Origin: Streptomyces natalensis ATCC 27448
GTDB taxonomy: Bacteria; Actinomycetota; Actinomycetes; Streptomycetales; Streptomycetaceae
Reading direction: 5' to 3'
Assembly: GCF_000935125.1 (NCBI RefSeq)
Contig: NZ_JRKI01000063.1
Span: forward strand, 248,001-312,000
DNA length: 64,000 bases
This document shows, piece after piece, positions 49,209-58,718 of the stretch. Position 1 is the first letter of the stretch; every line of letters starts with the position of its first letter. The position numbers were made by a program, and so were the translations under genes. The notes beneath the pieces are model-generated. The model did no database searches and had not been told where the DNA came from. It saw only the letters and a program-made list of their open reading frames with translations.

Positions 49209-50948
49209 ATGCTCGACCACCTCATCAAGGGCGCGACCGTCGTGGACGGGACCGGTGCGCCCTCCTACCCCGCCGACCTCGGCATCCGCGACGGGCGCAT
49301 CGCGATCATCGCGAAACCCGGAACGGTCGCCGAACCGGCCCGTACACACGAGGACGCCCAGGGCCTCGTCCTCGCCCCCGGCTTCGTCGACCCGCATACG
49401 CACTACGACGCCCAGCTGTTCTGGGACCCGTACGCCACGCCCTCGCTCAACCACGGCGTGACCACCGTCGCGGGCGGCAACTGCGGATTCACCCTCGCCC
49501 CGCTGCACCCCGACCGCCCCCAGGACGCCGACTACACCCGGCGGATGATGAGCAAGGTCGAGGGCATGTCCCTGGTCGCCCTGGAGGAGGGCGCGCCCTG
49601 GAACTGGCACGGCTTCGGCGACTATCTGGACGCGCTCGAAGGCAGGATCGCCGTCAACGCCGGCTTCATGGTGGGCCATTGCGCGCTCCGCCGGTACGTC
49701 ATGGGCGCGGACGCGATCGGCGGACAGCCGACGCCCGAGCAGATGGCGCAGATGCTGCGGCTCTTCCACGACGCCATGGACGCCGGGGCCTGGGGCCTGT
49801 CCACGACCCAGTCCGCCACCCACTCCGACGGCGACGGCGCACCGGTCGCCTCGCGCCACGCCCGCCCCGAGGAACTGCTCGCGCTCTCCCGGGCGGTGGC
49901 CGACCACGAGGGCACCCAGATCGAAGCGATCGTCGCGGGCTGTCTCGACCAGTTCTCCGACGACGAGATCGAACTGCTCGTGGAGATGTCGGCGGCCGCC
50001 GGACGCCCGCTGAACTGGAACGTCCTGACCATCGACGCCGCGGTGCCCGAGCGGGTGCCGCGCCAGCTGGCCGCCGGCGAGCGGGCCCGCAAGGCCGGCG
50101 GCCGCATCGTGGCGCTGACCATGCCGATCCTCACCCCCATGAACATGTCCCTGGGCACCTTCTGCGCCCTCAACCTCATCCCCGGCTGGGGCGAGATCCT
50201 CGGCCTGCCGATACCCGAACGCATCGCCAGGCTGCGCGACGCCGACGTACGGGCCGCGATGCTGCGCCGCGCCACGAGCAAGGAGGCCGGCGTCTTCCGC
50301 CGCCTGACGAATTTCGAGCGCTATGTCATCGGGGACACCTACTCCCCGGCCAACGAAGGGCTCACCGGCCGGGTGGTCCGCGATATCGCCGCCGAGCGCG
50401 GACAGGACGCCTTCCACTGCCTGGTGGAGATCTGCGCCCACGACGACCTGCGTACGGTCCTGTGGCCGATGCCCACCGACAACGACCCGGACAGCTGGGC
50501 GCTGCGGCAGGAGACCTGGCAGCACGAGGACGTCCTGCTCGGCGGCTCGGACGCCGGTGCCCATCTGGACCGCATGTGCGGCGCCCCGTACACCACCCGC
50601 TTCCTCGGCGACTGCCTGCGCGGCCGCCGGCTCGTCGGCCTGGAGCGCGCCGTACAGATGCTGACCGATGACCCGGCCCGGCTCTTCGGGCTGCGCGACC
50701 GTGGCCGGATAGCCGAGGGCTACCACGCCGACCTGGTCCTCTTCGACCCGCAGCGGATCGACGCAGGGCCCGCCACGCTGGTGCACGACCTGCCCGGCGA
50801 CAGCCCGCGGCTGGACTCCCGGGCCATCGGCGTGGTGAGCGTACGGGTCAACGGCGTCGAGACCATCCGGGACGACGCGGTGACCGGGGCGGTGCCCGGG
50901 ACGGTGCTGCGCTCCGGGCGGGACACCAGGACGGTGAGCACCCGGTGA
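49209..50948 (+). CDS. N-acyl-D-amino-acid deacylase family amidohydrolase
   Basis: A 579-residue urease-superfamily hydrolase: N-terminal beta-sandwich (LIKGATVVDGTGAPSYPADLG), metal motif PGFVDPHTHYDAQLFWDP at about 59-76, GGNCGFTLAPL near 91, a catalytic-domain GGSDAGAHLDRMCGAPYTT near 450, and a closing GYHADLVLFDPQ. Relatives cleave N-acyl-D-amino acids, but many actinobacterial members in catabolic clusters act on other cyclic or acyl amides. Coupled by a 4-bp overlap to the aldehyde dehydrogenase. Confidence 0.86.
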   Translation: MLDHLIKGATVVDGTGAPSYPADLGIRDGRIAIIAKPGTVAEPARTHEDAQGLVLAPGFVDPHTHYDAQLFWDPYATPSLNHGVTTVAGGNCGFTLAPLHPDRPQDADYTRRMMSKVEGMSLVALEEGAPWNWHGFGDYLDALEGRIAVNAGFMVGHCALRRYVMGADAIGGQPTPEQMAQMLRLFHDAMDAGAWGLSTTQSATHSDGDGAPVASRHARPEELLALSRAVADHEGTQIEAIVAGCLDQFSDDEIELLVEMSAAAGRPLNWNVLTIDAAVPERVPRQLAAGERARKAGGRIVALTMPILTPMNMSLGTFCALNLIPGWGEILGLPIPERIARLRDADVRAAMLRRATSKEAGVFRRLTNFERYVIGDTYSPANEGLTGRVVRDIAAERGQDAFHCLVEICAHDDLRTVLWPMPTDNDPDSWALRQETWQHEDVLLGGSDAGAHLDRMCGAPYTTRFLGDCLRGRRLVGLERAVQMLTDDPARLFGLRDRGRIAEGYHADLVLFDPQRIDAGPATLVHDLPGDSPRLDSRAIGVVSVRVNGVETIRDDAVTGAVPGTVLRSGRDTRTVSTR

Positions 50949-52516
50949 GCGCGGCGCGGAGCACAGCGGCGGGTGGCGGGGCGGCGCACGGCAAGGGCGC
51001 CGGTGGCAAGGCGGCCGGTGGCAAGGCGCCCGGCGGCGAGCGGCTGTTCATCGGCGGGGAGTGGGTGACGCCGGACGACGGCCACTACGACGTGATCGAC
51101 CCCGCGACGGAGGAGGTCGTCGGGCGGGCCCCGGAGGCGAGCCGGGCACAGGTGGCCGAGGCGGTGACGGCGGCCCGCGAGGCATTCGAGGGCTGGTCGC
51201 GCACCGCGCCCGAGGAGCGCGCGGCGGTCCTGGGCCGCGCCGCCGAGGTGATGCGCCGCGAGTTCGTCCCGTACGCGGAGCTGGCTCAGGCGGAGACCGG
51301 CGCGACCACCGCCACGGCGCGCGGCATGCAGGTGGGGGTGTCCCTCGCGCGTTTCCAGCGCTATGCGCGCGGCGCCCTGGAACCGGTGGAGACCGCGCTG
51401 CCGCCACAGGTCAACGAGGCCGGGCATGGGGGCACCTCCCATGCCCTTAAGGCTATGGGGGACGGGAAGGCGGGCATCTTCGGCGCCCTGGCGGTGCGCC
51501 GGCCCGTCGGCGTCGTCACCTGCATCACCTCCTACAACAACCCCTGGGCGAACGCCGCGGGCAAGGTGGCGCCGGCCCTGGCGATGGGCAACACCGTCGT
51601 CGTCAAACCGGCGCCGCAGGACCCCCTCTCGGTGTACCGGATGGCCGAGGCGCTGGCGGAGGCCGGGGCGCCGCCCGGGGTGGTCAATGTCGTCACCGGG
51701 GCGCGGCCGGAGGTCGGCGAGGCGGCGGTCGCGGCGGACGGCGTGGACATGGTCAGCTTCACCGGCTCCACCGCCGTGGGCCAGAAGATCGCCGAGGAGT
51801 GCGGCCGCGGAATGAAGCGGCAGCTGATGGAACTGGGCGGCAAGGGCGCGGCGCTGGTCTTCGACGACGCCGACCTGGAGACCGCGGTGGCCGCTATCGG
51901 CACCACCTTCTCCTTCTACAGCGGCCAGATCTGCACGGCGCCGACGCGGGTGCTGGCACAGCGCGGGATCCACGACCGCCTGGTGGCCGGGCTCGCGCGG
52001 TACGCGGAACGGCTGACGGTGGGCGACCCGCGCGCCCCCGGCACGGTCGTCGGCCCGGTGATCTCCGCCGCACACCGGGACCGTATCGAGGCGTATGCCG
52101 AACTGGCCGTGAAGGAGGGCGCGCGACTGGTCACCGGCGGCCAACGCCCTCCGGGGGAACGCGGCTTCTACGTGGCCCCCACGCTCTTCGCCGACTGTAC
52201 GAACGCGATGCGGGCGGTCCGCGAGGAGATATTCGGGCCCGTGGTGGTGGTCGTCCCCTTCGACGACGAGGAAGAGGGCATCGCCCTGGCCAACGACAGC
52301 GACTACGGGCTGCTGGACTACGTCTTCTCCGCCGATGTCGCCCGCGCCTTCCGGGTCGCGGGCCGGCTGCGGGCCGGCGGCGTCGGCATCAACACGGTCG
52401 GCCGCAACATGGAGGCCCCCTTCGGCGGCTTCAAACGCAGCGGCGTCGGCCGCGACGTCGGCTCGTACGCGCTGCATGCGTACAGCGAAATGCAGTCGAT
52501 CGTTTGGCCGGGGTGA
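50945..52516 (+). CDS. Aldehyde dehydrogenase family protein
   Basis: A 523-residue NAD(P)-dependent aldehyde dehydrogenase: catalytic Cys330 (SGQICTAPTR) and Glu296 (MELGGK), FTGSTAVGQKIAEE near 270, EEIFGPVVVVVPF near 426. GTG start overlaps the deacylase stop. The N-terminal 30 residues are Gly/Ala/Lys repeats (GGKAAGGKAPGGE). Residues about 159-173 (AGHGGTSHALKAMGDG) have no place in the family; their DNA is a short interspersed hairpin element inserted in frame. Confidence 0.87.
   Translation: MSAARSTAAGGGAAHGKGAGGKAAGGKAPGGERLFIGGEWVTPDDGHYDVIDPATEEVVGRAPEASRAQVAEAVTAAREAFEGWSRTAPEERAAVLGRAAEVMRREFVPYAELAQAETGATTATARGMQVGVSLARFQRYARGALEPVETALPPQVNEAGHGGTSHALKAMGDGKAGIFGALAVRRPVGVVTCITSYNNPWANAAGKVAPALAMGNTVVVKPAPQDPLSVYRMAEALAEAGAPPGVVNVVTGARPEVGEAAVAADGVDMVSFTGSTAVGQKIAEECGRGMKRQLMELGGKGAALVFDDADLETAVAAIGTTFSFYSGQICTAPTRVLAQRGIHDRLVAGLARYAERLTVGDPRAPGTVVGPVISAAHRDRIEAYAELAVKEGARLVTGGQRPPGERGFYVAPTLFADCTNAMRAVREEIFGPVVVVVPFDDEEEGIALANDSDYGLLDYVFSADVARAFRVAGRLRAGGVGINTVGRNMEAPFGGFKRSGVGRDVGSYALHAYSEMQSIVWPG
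51425..51463. repeat. Short hairpin element inserted in frame in the aldehyde dehydrogenase gene
   Basis: GGGCATGGG and CCCATGCCC form an exact 9-bp stem (51422-51446), followed by a second ATGGGGGA. It shows the same plan as 24071-24103. The insertion keeps the reading frame. Confidence 0.6.
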
Positions 52517-52517
52517 A

Positions 52518-52547
52518 GGGGGAGGGGAGGGGAGGGGAGGGGAGGGG
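52518..52547 (+). repeat. G-quadruplex-capable GGGGA repeat
   Basis: Six G-runs of 4-5 separated by single A, directly after the aldehyde dehydrogenase stop (52514-52516). It is followed by a 13-base C run (52577-52589) and CCCTCCCCTCCCCC. The G- and C-rich arms can also pair as one large hairpin and probably form the terminator between the convergent genes. Confidence 0.8.
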
Positions 52548-52669
52548 CCGGCCTCCGCCTCTCCCCGGGGCCCCCGCCCCCCCCCCCCCGCCCCGCCCTC
52601 CCCTCCCCCTCCACCACCGCTTCGACGCAGCAGTCACTCACGGACGGGCGCCGGCTCACCCCGCCCCCC

Positions 52670-54202
52670 TCACCCCCGTCCCAGGAACACCGGATTGGTC
52701 ATCGCCGCCATGGGCCCAGGGAGCCCCGTCGACGTGGGCGGGTGACGGACCTCGGCGCGTATGTAGGCGGCGTTGTCGGGGGTGGTCTGCCAGGTCACGG
52801 TGCCCGTACCGGACGGGGGCAGCGCGGTGGTGAACAGGCGTCCCTGGTCGGTGACGAAGGAGACCGCGCAGCCCGGGGCTCCGGAGACCTCCAGGCGGGC
52901 GGTGGCCCTGGCCGTACGGGCGAGGGCCAGGCGCTCGGCGATACCGGCATGTTCGCCCCGGTCGCCGCTGACCGTGAAGGTCAGGTCGATCGCCGAGGAC
53001 TCGGCGATCCAGACCCGGCCGGCCCGGATGCCGTCCTGGAGGGCGCGCCGCGTCAGATCCTCGGCCAGGACGACGGTCTGCGGCAGGCCCACCACATCGG
53101 GGTCACGGTGGGCATCGCTGTGGCCGACGGCCGGAAGCCACGAGGAGCGGCCGCGGGTGTGGGCGACCAGGGTGTTGTCCCACTCGGCGAGCGTGATCTC
53201 GTCATCGGGCCCGTACGGACCGTTCCATACCTCCACCGCATCCGCGTCGTCGAGGCCGAACTTCCAGTTGCAGCCGATGCAGGTCGCGTGCGGATGCGCG
53301 GGGATGACCAGCCCGCCCGCCCGGCGGATGGCGCGGGCGTATCTGCCGAACGCGTTGTCGCGGGCCCGGTAGCGCCAGTCGATGAAGACGCCGGGGTCGG
53401 TGCCCATCGCCAGCACATGGCCGTTGCGGGTGGTGACCTCCTCGCCGGTCAGGATCAGCAGGTCATCGCCCCACAGGCCGTCCCAGGCGCGGTGGGAAGC
53501 GGTGGTGTTGTGCTCGGAGGTGGTCAGGAAGTCCAGCCCGGCGGCGCGGGCCAGCGCCGCGATCCGGGCCGGGGTGCGTTTGCCGTCGGAGAAGACGGAG
53601 TGCAGATGGTTGTCGCCCCGGTACCAGGCGCGGCCACGGCCCCGGGCACGTTCGGGAGGGTAGACGGGGGCCGGGGTGCGCCCCGGAGGGCCGAAGCGGA
53701 GGGTGACGGTGATGTCGTAGCTCAGGCCCTGGGGCGCGATGGTGTACGGGCCGAGGGCGATGTGCCAGGTCCCGGCGTCGACGGGGCCCGGGAGATAGCC
53801 GGGGGTGGCGTCGTCGGCGCGCAGGAAGAACTCCGTCCGCGCCCCGCCCGACCAGCCGCGGAACCCGGCGCCGCCGAGGGCCGTACCGCGCTCGTCGAAG
53901 ATGCCGATATCGCAGGCGTTGCCGGGCGTGCCCTCGGGGACGGTGGGCTTGTCATAGGTGTAGGAGACGGCGATCTCCCGTACTCCGTGCGGGACGTCGA
54001 CCGGAAGGTAGACGAAGTCCGGTGTTCCGAGGGGTAGATGGCCCGTGACCCGGCGCGTCTGCGCGGTGCCGTCGGCCCGGCCCGCAGGCCCGCCCCCGGC
54101 CCCGCCACCTGGTGCCGCATCGGCGAAGCGCACGGTGCCGAGTGTCAGCGCGCCCGCCGCACCCGCGACCGCCGAAAGCCGCAGTACATCGCGTCGTTCC
54201 AT
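52670..54202 (-). CDS. Tat-exported PHP-domain metallophosphoesterase (CehA/McbA family)
   Basis: A 510-residue precursor with a twin-arginine signal (MERRDVLRLSAVAGAAGALT, cleavage after a FADAA-like site near 29). A beta-rich N-terminal domain leads to a PHP domain from about 195: GDNHLHSVFSDGKRTPARIA (metal HxH), TTSEHNTTASH, TGEEVTTRNGHVLAMG and IPAHPHATCIGCNWKFG, followed by a C-terminal beta domain. The metal ligands look complete. PHP proteins hydrolyse phosphoesters; an exported role in nutrient scavenging or wall metabolism is plausible. No operator palindrome. Confidence 0.85.
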   Translation of the reverse strand: MERRDVLRLSAVAGAAGALTLGTVRFADAAPGGGAGGGPAGRADGTAQTRRVTGHLPLGTPDFVYLPVDVPHGVREIAVSYTYDKPTVPEGTPGNACDIGIFDERGTALGGAGFRGWSGGARTEFFLRADDATPGYLPGPVDAGTWHIALGPYTIAPQGLSYDITVTLRFGPPGRTPAPVYPPERARGRGRAWYRGDNHLHSVFSDGKRTPARIAALARAAGLDFLTTSEHNTTASHRAWDGLWGDDLLILTGEEVTTRNGHVLAMGTDPGVFIDWRYRARDNAFGRYARAIRRAGGLVIPAHPHATCIGCNWKFGLDDADAVEVWNGPYGPDDEITLAEWDNTLVAHTRGRSSWLPAVGHSDAHRDPDVVGLPQTVVLAEDLTRRALQDGIRAGRVWIAESSAIDLTFTVSGDRGEHAGIAERLALARTARATARLEVSGAPGCAVSFVTDQGRLFTTALPPSGTGTVTWQTTPDNAAYIRAEVRHPPTSTGLPGPMAAMTNPVFLGRG

Positions 54203-54242
54203 GACCTGTAACCCGTCCCCGTGTCGTCGATGCGTTGGATGT

Positions 54243-54302
54243 GTTCCCTGTTCCCGGTTTCCTGTTCCCGGTGTCCTTGTGTCCTTGTGTCCTTGTGTCC
54301 GC
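54243..54302. repeat. TGTCCTTG / GTTCCCGGT tandem repeats
   Basis: Four 8-9 bp GTGTCCTTGT units preceded by TTCCCGG repeats, in the divergent spacer between the PHP gene and the next oxidoreductase gene. Confidence 0.7.
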
Positions 54303-54427
54303 TGTTCTCGCTGTTCGCGTGAAAACTGTTGTACGCGGGTGTGAAGCGGACGGAAAGGGCTGTGGATAACCGTCGGCCGGTGGGGCAGCATGCGGTCACC
54401 CCTACGCCTGACGGAGGTGTTCTCAGC

Positions 54428-55252
54428 ATGCGGATCGCGACGACGATCTTTCTGACGGACGAGACGATCCGGCCCGTGCGGCTCGCCCGTGAGCTGGAAC
54501 AACGCGGCTTCGCCGGGCTCTATCTGCCCGAGCACACCCATATCCCCGCCAGTCGCGATACCCCGGCCCCCATGGGCGACCCGCTGCCGCGCGAATACGG
54601 CCGCACCCTCGACCCGTTCGTCGCGCTCGGCCAGGCCGCCGCCGTCACCGACCGGCTGGGTCTGGGTACCGGTATCACCCTGGTCGCCCAGCACGATCCG
54701 GTCGGTCTGGCCAAGCAGATCGCCACCCTCGACTTTCTCTCCGGCGGCCGGTTCACCTTCGGTATCGGCTACGGCTGGAACGTCGAGGAGGCCGCCGACC
54801 ACGGGGTGGAATGGTCGACGCGGCGCGCGCTGACGCGTGACCGGGTGGCGCTGATGCGGGCGCTGTGGGCCGAGGAACCGACGTCCTACAAGGGCGAGTT
54901 CGGGTCCGTACGGGCATCCCTGGCGCATCCCAAACCGCTGCACGGCGCGCCGCGCACCCTGATCGGCGGGGCCGCCGGGCCCAAGCTCTTCGGGCAGATC
55001 GCCGAGTACGCGGACGGCTGGCTGCCGATCGGCGGACGGGGTCTGACCGAGACCCTGCCGGTGCTGCGGCGGGCCTGGGCGGATGCCGGGCGCGCCGGGG
55101 ACCCCGTCGTGGTGCCGTATGCGGTCCGGCCCACAGCCGGGAAGCTGGCGCACTACCGCGAGCTGGGCCTCCAGGAGGTGGTGCTCCAGCTGCCGCCGGC
55201 GGGGGAGGCGGAGGTGCTGCGGACGCTGGACGACTTCGCGCAGTATTTGTGA
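54428..55252 (+). CDS. LLM-class F420-dependent oxidoreductase
   Basis: A 274-residue luciferase-fold enzyme: IATTIFLTDETIRPVRLARE, then GLYLPEHTHIPASRDTP near 35, LGLGTGITLVAQHDPVGLAK near 76, LDFLSGGRFTFGIGYGWNVEE near 99, and RTLIGGAAGPKLFGQIAEY near 178. ATG 54428 is chosen for GGAGGT about 10 bp upstream. No copy of the regulon palindrome precedes it (only a CTGACG half). Substrate unknown. Confidence 0.86.
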   Translation: MRIATTIFLTDETIRPVRLARELEQRGFAGLYLPEHTHIPASRDTPAPMGDPLPREYGRTLDPFVALGQAAAVTDRLGLGTGITLVAQHDPVGLAKQIATLDFLSGGRFTFGIGYGWNVEEAADHGVEWSTRRALTRDRVALMRALWAEEPTSYKGEFGSVRASLAHPKPLHGAPRTLIGGAAGPKLFGQIAEYADGWLPIGGRGLTETLPVLRRAWADAGRAGDPVVVPYAVRPTAGKLAHYRELGLQEVVLQLPPAGEAEVLRTLDDFAQYL

Positions 55253-55456
55253 GGTGACGTCGCGCACGGGCGGCCGGGCGGGGCTCCAGGGCGCGGGCGC
55301 CACCGGGGCCTCAGGGCGCGGGCGGCGGTGCCTAGGACCAGCGGCGTACGGCCACCGGGTGCGGGTCGGTACCGCAGACGGATCCGCCCCGGCCCCGGAC
55401 GGTCCTAGCGTTGAGGGTGAGCAGTCTTCGCAGATCAACGGTCCAAGGAGAATGTC

Positions 55457-55858
55457 ATGCCCAGCCTCGACCACACGATCGTGCACAGCACCGACCGTTT
55501 CGCCGCCGCCCGTTTCCTGGCCGACCTCCTGGGCGCTCCCGAGCCCAAGGCCTACGGTCCGTTCGCCGCCGTCAGGATGGACAACGGGGTGACGCTCGAC
55601 TACGCCGAGCACGCTGCCGGTGGCAAGGAGTTCGTGCCGACGCACTATGCCTTTCTGGTGACGGAGGACGAGTTCGACGCGATCCTGGGGCGGATAGCGG
55701 AGCGGAAGCTGCCCTACTGGGCCGACCCCATGCACTCCCGGGCGCAGCAGATCAACACCCACGACGGCGGCCGCGGCCTGTATCTGAACGACCCCGACGG
55801 CCACAACATGGAGTTCCTGACCCGTACGTACTCGGAGGAGCTGCTGACAAGCATGTGA
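55457..55858 (+). CDS. VOC-superfamily protein (single domain)
   Basis: A 133-residue glyoxalase/bleomycin-resistance-fold protein. It starts LDHTIVHSTDRFAAARFLAD with a metal-ligand His near the N-terminus, then THYAFLVTEDEFDAIL and GGRGLYLNDPDGHNMEFLTR (Asp-Pro-Asp-Gly-His loop). Behind AAGGAG. The substrate or bound ligand cannot be inferred. Confidence 0.85.
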   Translation: MPSLDHTIVHSTDRFAAARFLADLLGAPEPKAYGPFAAVRMDNGVTLDYAEHAAGGKEFVPTHYAFLVTEDEFDAILGRIAERKLPYWADPMHSRAQQINTHDGGRGLYLNDPDGHNMEFLTRTYSEELLTSM

Positions 55859-56019
55859 CGGAACCGAGGCCGGTCTCCGACCGCACCGGTTGCGAGGGGC
55901 CGCCGCCGGGGAGTGCCCCGCATTCGCCGGAGGGAACCTCCGTCTGACGTGACCAGCCGCACACCGACGGCCGGTTGCCGGGCGGCCGCAGTGTCGGTGG
56001 GCGCTCGTATGCTCGGAGG

Positions 56020-58686
56020 ATGACTTCCAGCGCGCAGGGACCTGACGAGGGAGCGGGGCAGGAACCGGAGCAGAGGCCGGTCCTGGGATCTGACCCGGAG
56101 GCTCGCCCCACGGCGAATGCGATGCGCCGCGCCCTCAAGCGTGCCCGCGATGGCGTGGCGCTGGACGTCGGCGAGGCCGCGGTGCTGTTGCAGGCCCGCG
56201 GCGAGGACTTGCACGACCTGTGCGCCTCGGCGGCCCGGGTGCGCGATGCGGGTCTGGAGGCCGCCGGGCGTCCCGGAGTCATCACGTACTCCAAGGGCGT
56301 CTTCATCCCCCTGACGCGCCTGTGCCGGGACACCTGCCACTACTGCACCTTCGTCACCGTCCCCGGCAAGCTGCGCCGCGCCGGCCACGGGATGTTCATG
56401 TCGCCCGACGAGGTGCTCGACATCGCCCGCCGCGGCGCCGAACTGGGCTGCAAGGAAGCCCTCTTCACGCTCGGCGACAAGCCCGAGGACCGCTGGCCCG
56501 AGGCCCGCGAATGGCTGGAGGCGCACGGCTATGACGACACGCTCTCCTACGTACGGGCCATGGCCATCCGCGTCCTGGAGGAGACCGGGCTGCTCCCGCA
56601 CCTCAACCCCGGGGTGCTGTCCTGGACGGACTTCCAGCGCCTCAAGCCCGTCGCCCCGTCCCTGGGCATGATGCTGGAGACCACCGCCGAGCGGCTGTGG
56701 AGCGAGCCCGGCGGCCCGCACCACGGCTCGCCCGACAAGGAGCCCGCCGTCCGGCTGCGCGTCCTGGAGGACGCCGGCCGCTCCAACGTCCCCTTCACCA
56801 CCGGGCTGCTCATCGGGATCGGCGAGACCTACCAGGAGCGCGCCGAGTCGATCTTCGCGCTGCGCCGGGTCCAGCGCGCGTACCACGGCATCCAGGAACT
56901 GATCATGCAGAACTTCCGCGCCAAGCCGGACACGGCCATGCGCGGCAAGCCGGACGCCGAGTTGGAGGAGCTGGCCGCCACCATCGCCGTGGCCCGGCAC
57001 ATCATGGGCCCCTCGACCCGTATCCAGGCGCCGCCCAACCTCGTCGACGGCGCCTATGCGCTGCTCATCGACGCGGGTATCGACGACTGGGGCGGCGTCT
57101 CGCCGCTGACCCTCGACCACGTCAACCCCGAGCGCCCCTGGCCGCAGATCGAGGAGCTGACCGAGCGCTGCGCCGCCTCCGGCTTCACGCTGCGCGAACG
57201 GCTGCCCATCTACCCCGAGTTCCTCCGCCGCGGCGAGCCCTGGCTGGATCCGCGCCTGCTGCCGCATGTGCGCGCCCTGGCCGACCCGGAGACGGGCCTG
57301 GCCATCGAGGACGCCCCCGTGGTGGGCCGCCCCTGGCAGGAGCCCGACGAGGGCTTCACGATGAGCTCCTCGGGCCGTACGGACCTGCACCACACCATCG
57401 ACACCGAAGGCCGCACCGCCGACCGCCGCGACGACTTCGACGAGGTCTACGGCGACTGGGAGGCGCTGCGCGAGGCCGCCGCCCCCGGGATGGCGCCGTC
57501 CCGGATCGACGCGGACGTCCGGCAGGCCCTGTCGCAGGCCGCCGACGACCCCACCCGGCTCTCCGACGACGAGGCGCTGGCCCTGCTGCACGCCGACGGC
57601 CCCGCCCTGGACGCGCTCTGCCGTATCGCCGACGAGCTGCGCCGCGCCACCGTGGGCGACGACGTCACCTACATCGTCACCAGGAACATCAACTTCACCA
57701 ACGTCTGCTACACCGGCTGCCGCTTCTGCGCCTTCGCCCAGCGCCGCACCGACGCCGACGCCTACACCCTGTCCCTGTCCCAGGTGGCCGACCGCGCCCA
57801 ACAGGCCTGGGACGTCGGGGCGGTGGAGGTGTGCATGCAGGGCGGTATCCACCCCGACCTGCCCGGCACGGCCTACTTCGACATCGCCCGCGCCGTCAAG
57901 GAACGCGTCCCCGGGATGCATGTGCACGCCTTCTCCCCGATGGAGGTCGTCAACGGCGCCACCCGCACCGGCCTGTCCATCCGGGAGTGGCTCGGCGAGG
58001 CCAAGGCCGCCGGGCTGGACACCATCCCCGGCACCGCCGCCGAGATCCTGGACGACGAGGTCCGCTGGGTGCTGACCAAGGGCAAACTCCCCACCGCCAC
58101 CTGGGTCGAGGTCATCAAAACCGCCCATGAGCTGGGCATCCGCTCGTCCTCGACGATGATGTACGGCCATGTCGACCAGCCGCGCCACTGGCTGGGCCAC
58201 CTCCGCCTGCTGGCCGGGATCCAGCGGTCCGCGCTGTCCAAGGGCGTCGCGGGCTTCACCGAATTCGTCACGCTGCCCTTCATCCACACCAACGCGCCCG
58301 TCTATCTGGCCGGTATCGCCCGCCCCGGCCCCACCACCCGCGACAACCGCGCGGTGACGGCGATGGCCCGGCTCCTGCTCCACCCGTACATCACCAACAT
58401 CCAGACCAGCTGGGTCAAACTGGGCACCGAAGGCGCCGCCGAAATGCTCCGCTCGGGCGCCAACGACCTGGGCGGCACCCTGATGGAGGAGACCATCTCC
58501 CGGATGGCGGGCTCCAGTTACGGCTCCTACCGCTCCCTACGGGACCTGACCGCCATCGCGGACGCCGCGGGCCGCCCGTCCCGTCCCCGTACGACGACCT
58601 ACGGCCCGGTCCCCGAGGAACGGCAGGCCGCCGCGCTCGCCTCGGACGGGCATCTGCCGGAGCTGCTGCCGGTGGTGGACCAGTAG
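56020..58686 (+). CDS. fbiC: Bifunctional FO synthase (CofG/CofH), F420 biosynthesis
   Basis: An 888-residue fusion of two radical-SAM enzymes. The CofG half has Cys102, Cys106, Cys109 (CRDTCHYC) and the CofH half has Cys563, Cys567, Cys570 (CYTGCRFC); each triad holds the 4Fe-4S cluster that cleaves S-adenosylmethionine. The product FO is the deazaflavin core of F420, made from tyrosine and a ribityl-uracil. An FO synthase gene in the afsR neighbourhood fits S. coelicolor (SCO4429 by memory). Several F420-type enzymes in this window need its product. The start is uncertain: GGAGG abuts ATG 56020, too close for an ideal ribosome site. Confidence 0.95.
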   Translation: MTSSAQGPDEGAGQEPEQRPVLGSDPEARPTANAMRRALKRARDGVALDVGEAAVLLQARGEDLHDLCASAARVRDAGLEAAGRPGVITYSKGVFIPLTRLCRDTCHYCTFVTVPGKLRRAGHGMFMSPDEVLDIARRGAELGCKEALFTLGDKPEDRWPEAREWLEAHGYDDTLSYVRAMAIRVLEETGLLPHLNPGVLSWTDFQRLKPVAPSLGMMLETTAERLWSEPGGPHHGSPDKEPAVRLRVLEDAGRSNVPFTTGLLIGIGETYQERAESIFALRRVQRAYHGIQELIMQNFRAKPDTAMRGKPDAELEELAATIAVARHIMGPSTRIQAPPNLVDGAYALLIDAGIDDWGGVSPLTLDHVNPERPWPQIEELTERCAASGFTLRERLPIYPEFLRRGEPWLDPRLLPHVRALADPETGLAIEDAPVVGRPWQEPDEGFTMSSSGRTDLHHTIDTEGRTADRRDDFDEVYGDWEALREAAAPGMAPSRIDADVRQALSQAADDPTRLSDDEALALLHADGPALDALCRIADELRRATVGDDVTYIVTRNINFTNVCYTGCRFCAFAQRRTDADAYTLSLSQVADRAQQAWDVGAVEVCMQGGIHPDLPGTAYFDIARAVKERVPGMHVHAFSPMEVVNGATRTGLSIREWLGEAKAAGLDTIPGTAAEILDDEVRWVLTKGKLPTATWVEVIKTAHELGIRSSSTMMYGHVDQPRHWLGHLRLLAGIQRSALSKGVAGFTEFVTLPFIHTNAPVYLAGIARPGPTTRDNRAVTAMARLLLHPYITNIQTSWVKLGTEGAAEMLRSGANDLGGTLMEETISRMAGSSYGSYRSLRDLTAIADAAGRPSRPRTTTYGPVPEERQAAALASDGHLPELLPVVDQ

Positions 58687-58718
58687 GGGAGGAGCGAGCC
58701 GGACCGCCCCCGGGGGGC

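Noticed and set aside
47631..50786. A ~1050-codon minus-strand frame opposite the monooxygenase and deacylase genes
   Set aside because: No domain or motif is visible in it, and both plus-strand genes have intact motifs and ribosome sites.
54407..54423. CCTGACGGAGGTGTTCT before the oxidoreductase at 54428 as an operator
   Set aside because: Left arm only, and it overlaps the ribosome-binding site.
54203..55804. Upstream extension of the PHP phosphoesterase frame to 55804
   Set aside because: The Tat signal begins at 54202, so the extension would bury an export signal and is antisense to a good oxidoreductase gene.
55944..55960. TCTGACGTGACCAGCCG before fbiC as a sixteenth operator
   Set aside because: Only the left arm matches; the right arm lacks CGTCAG, so it is counted as chance.
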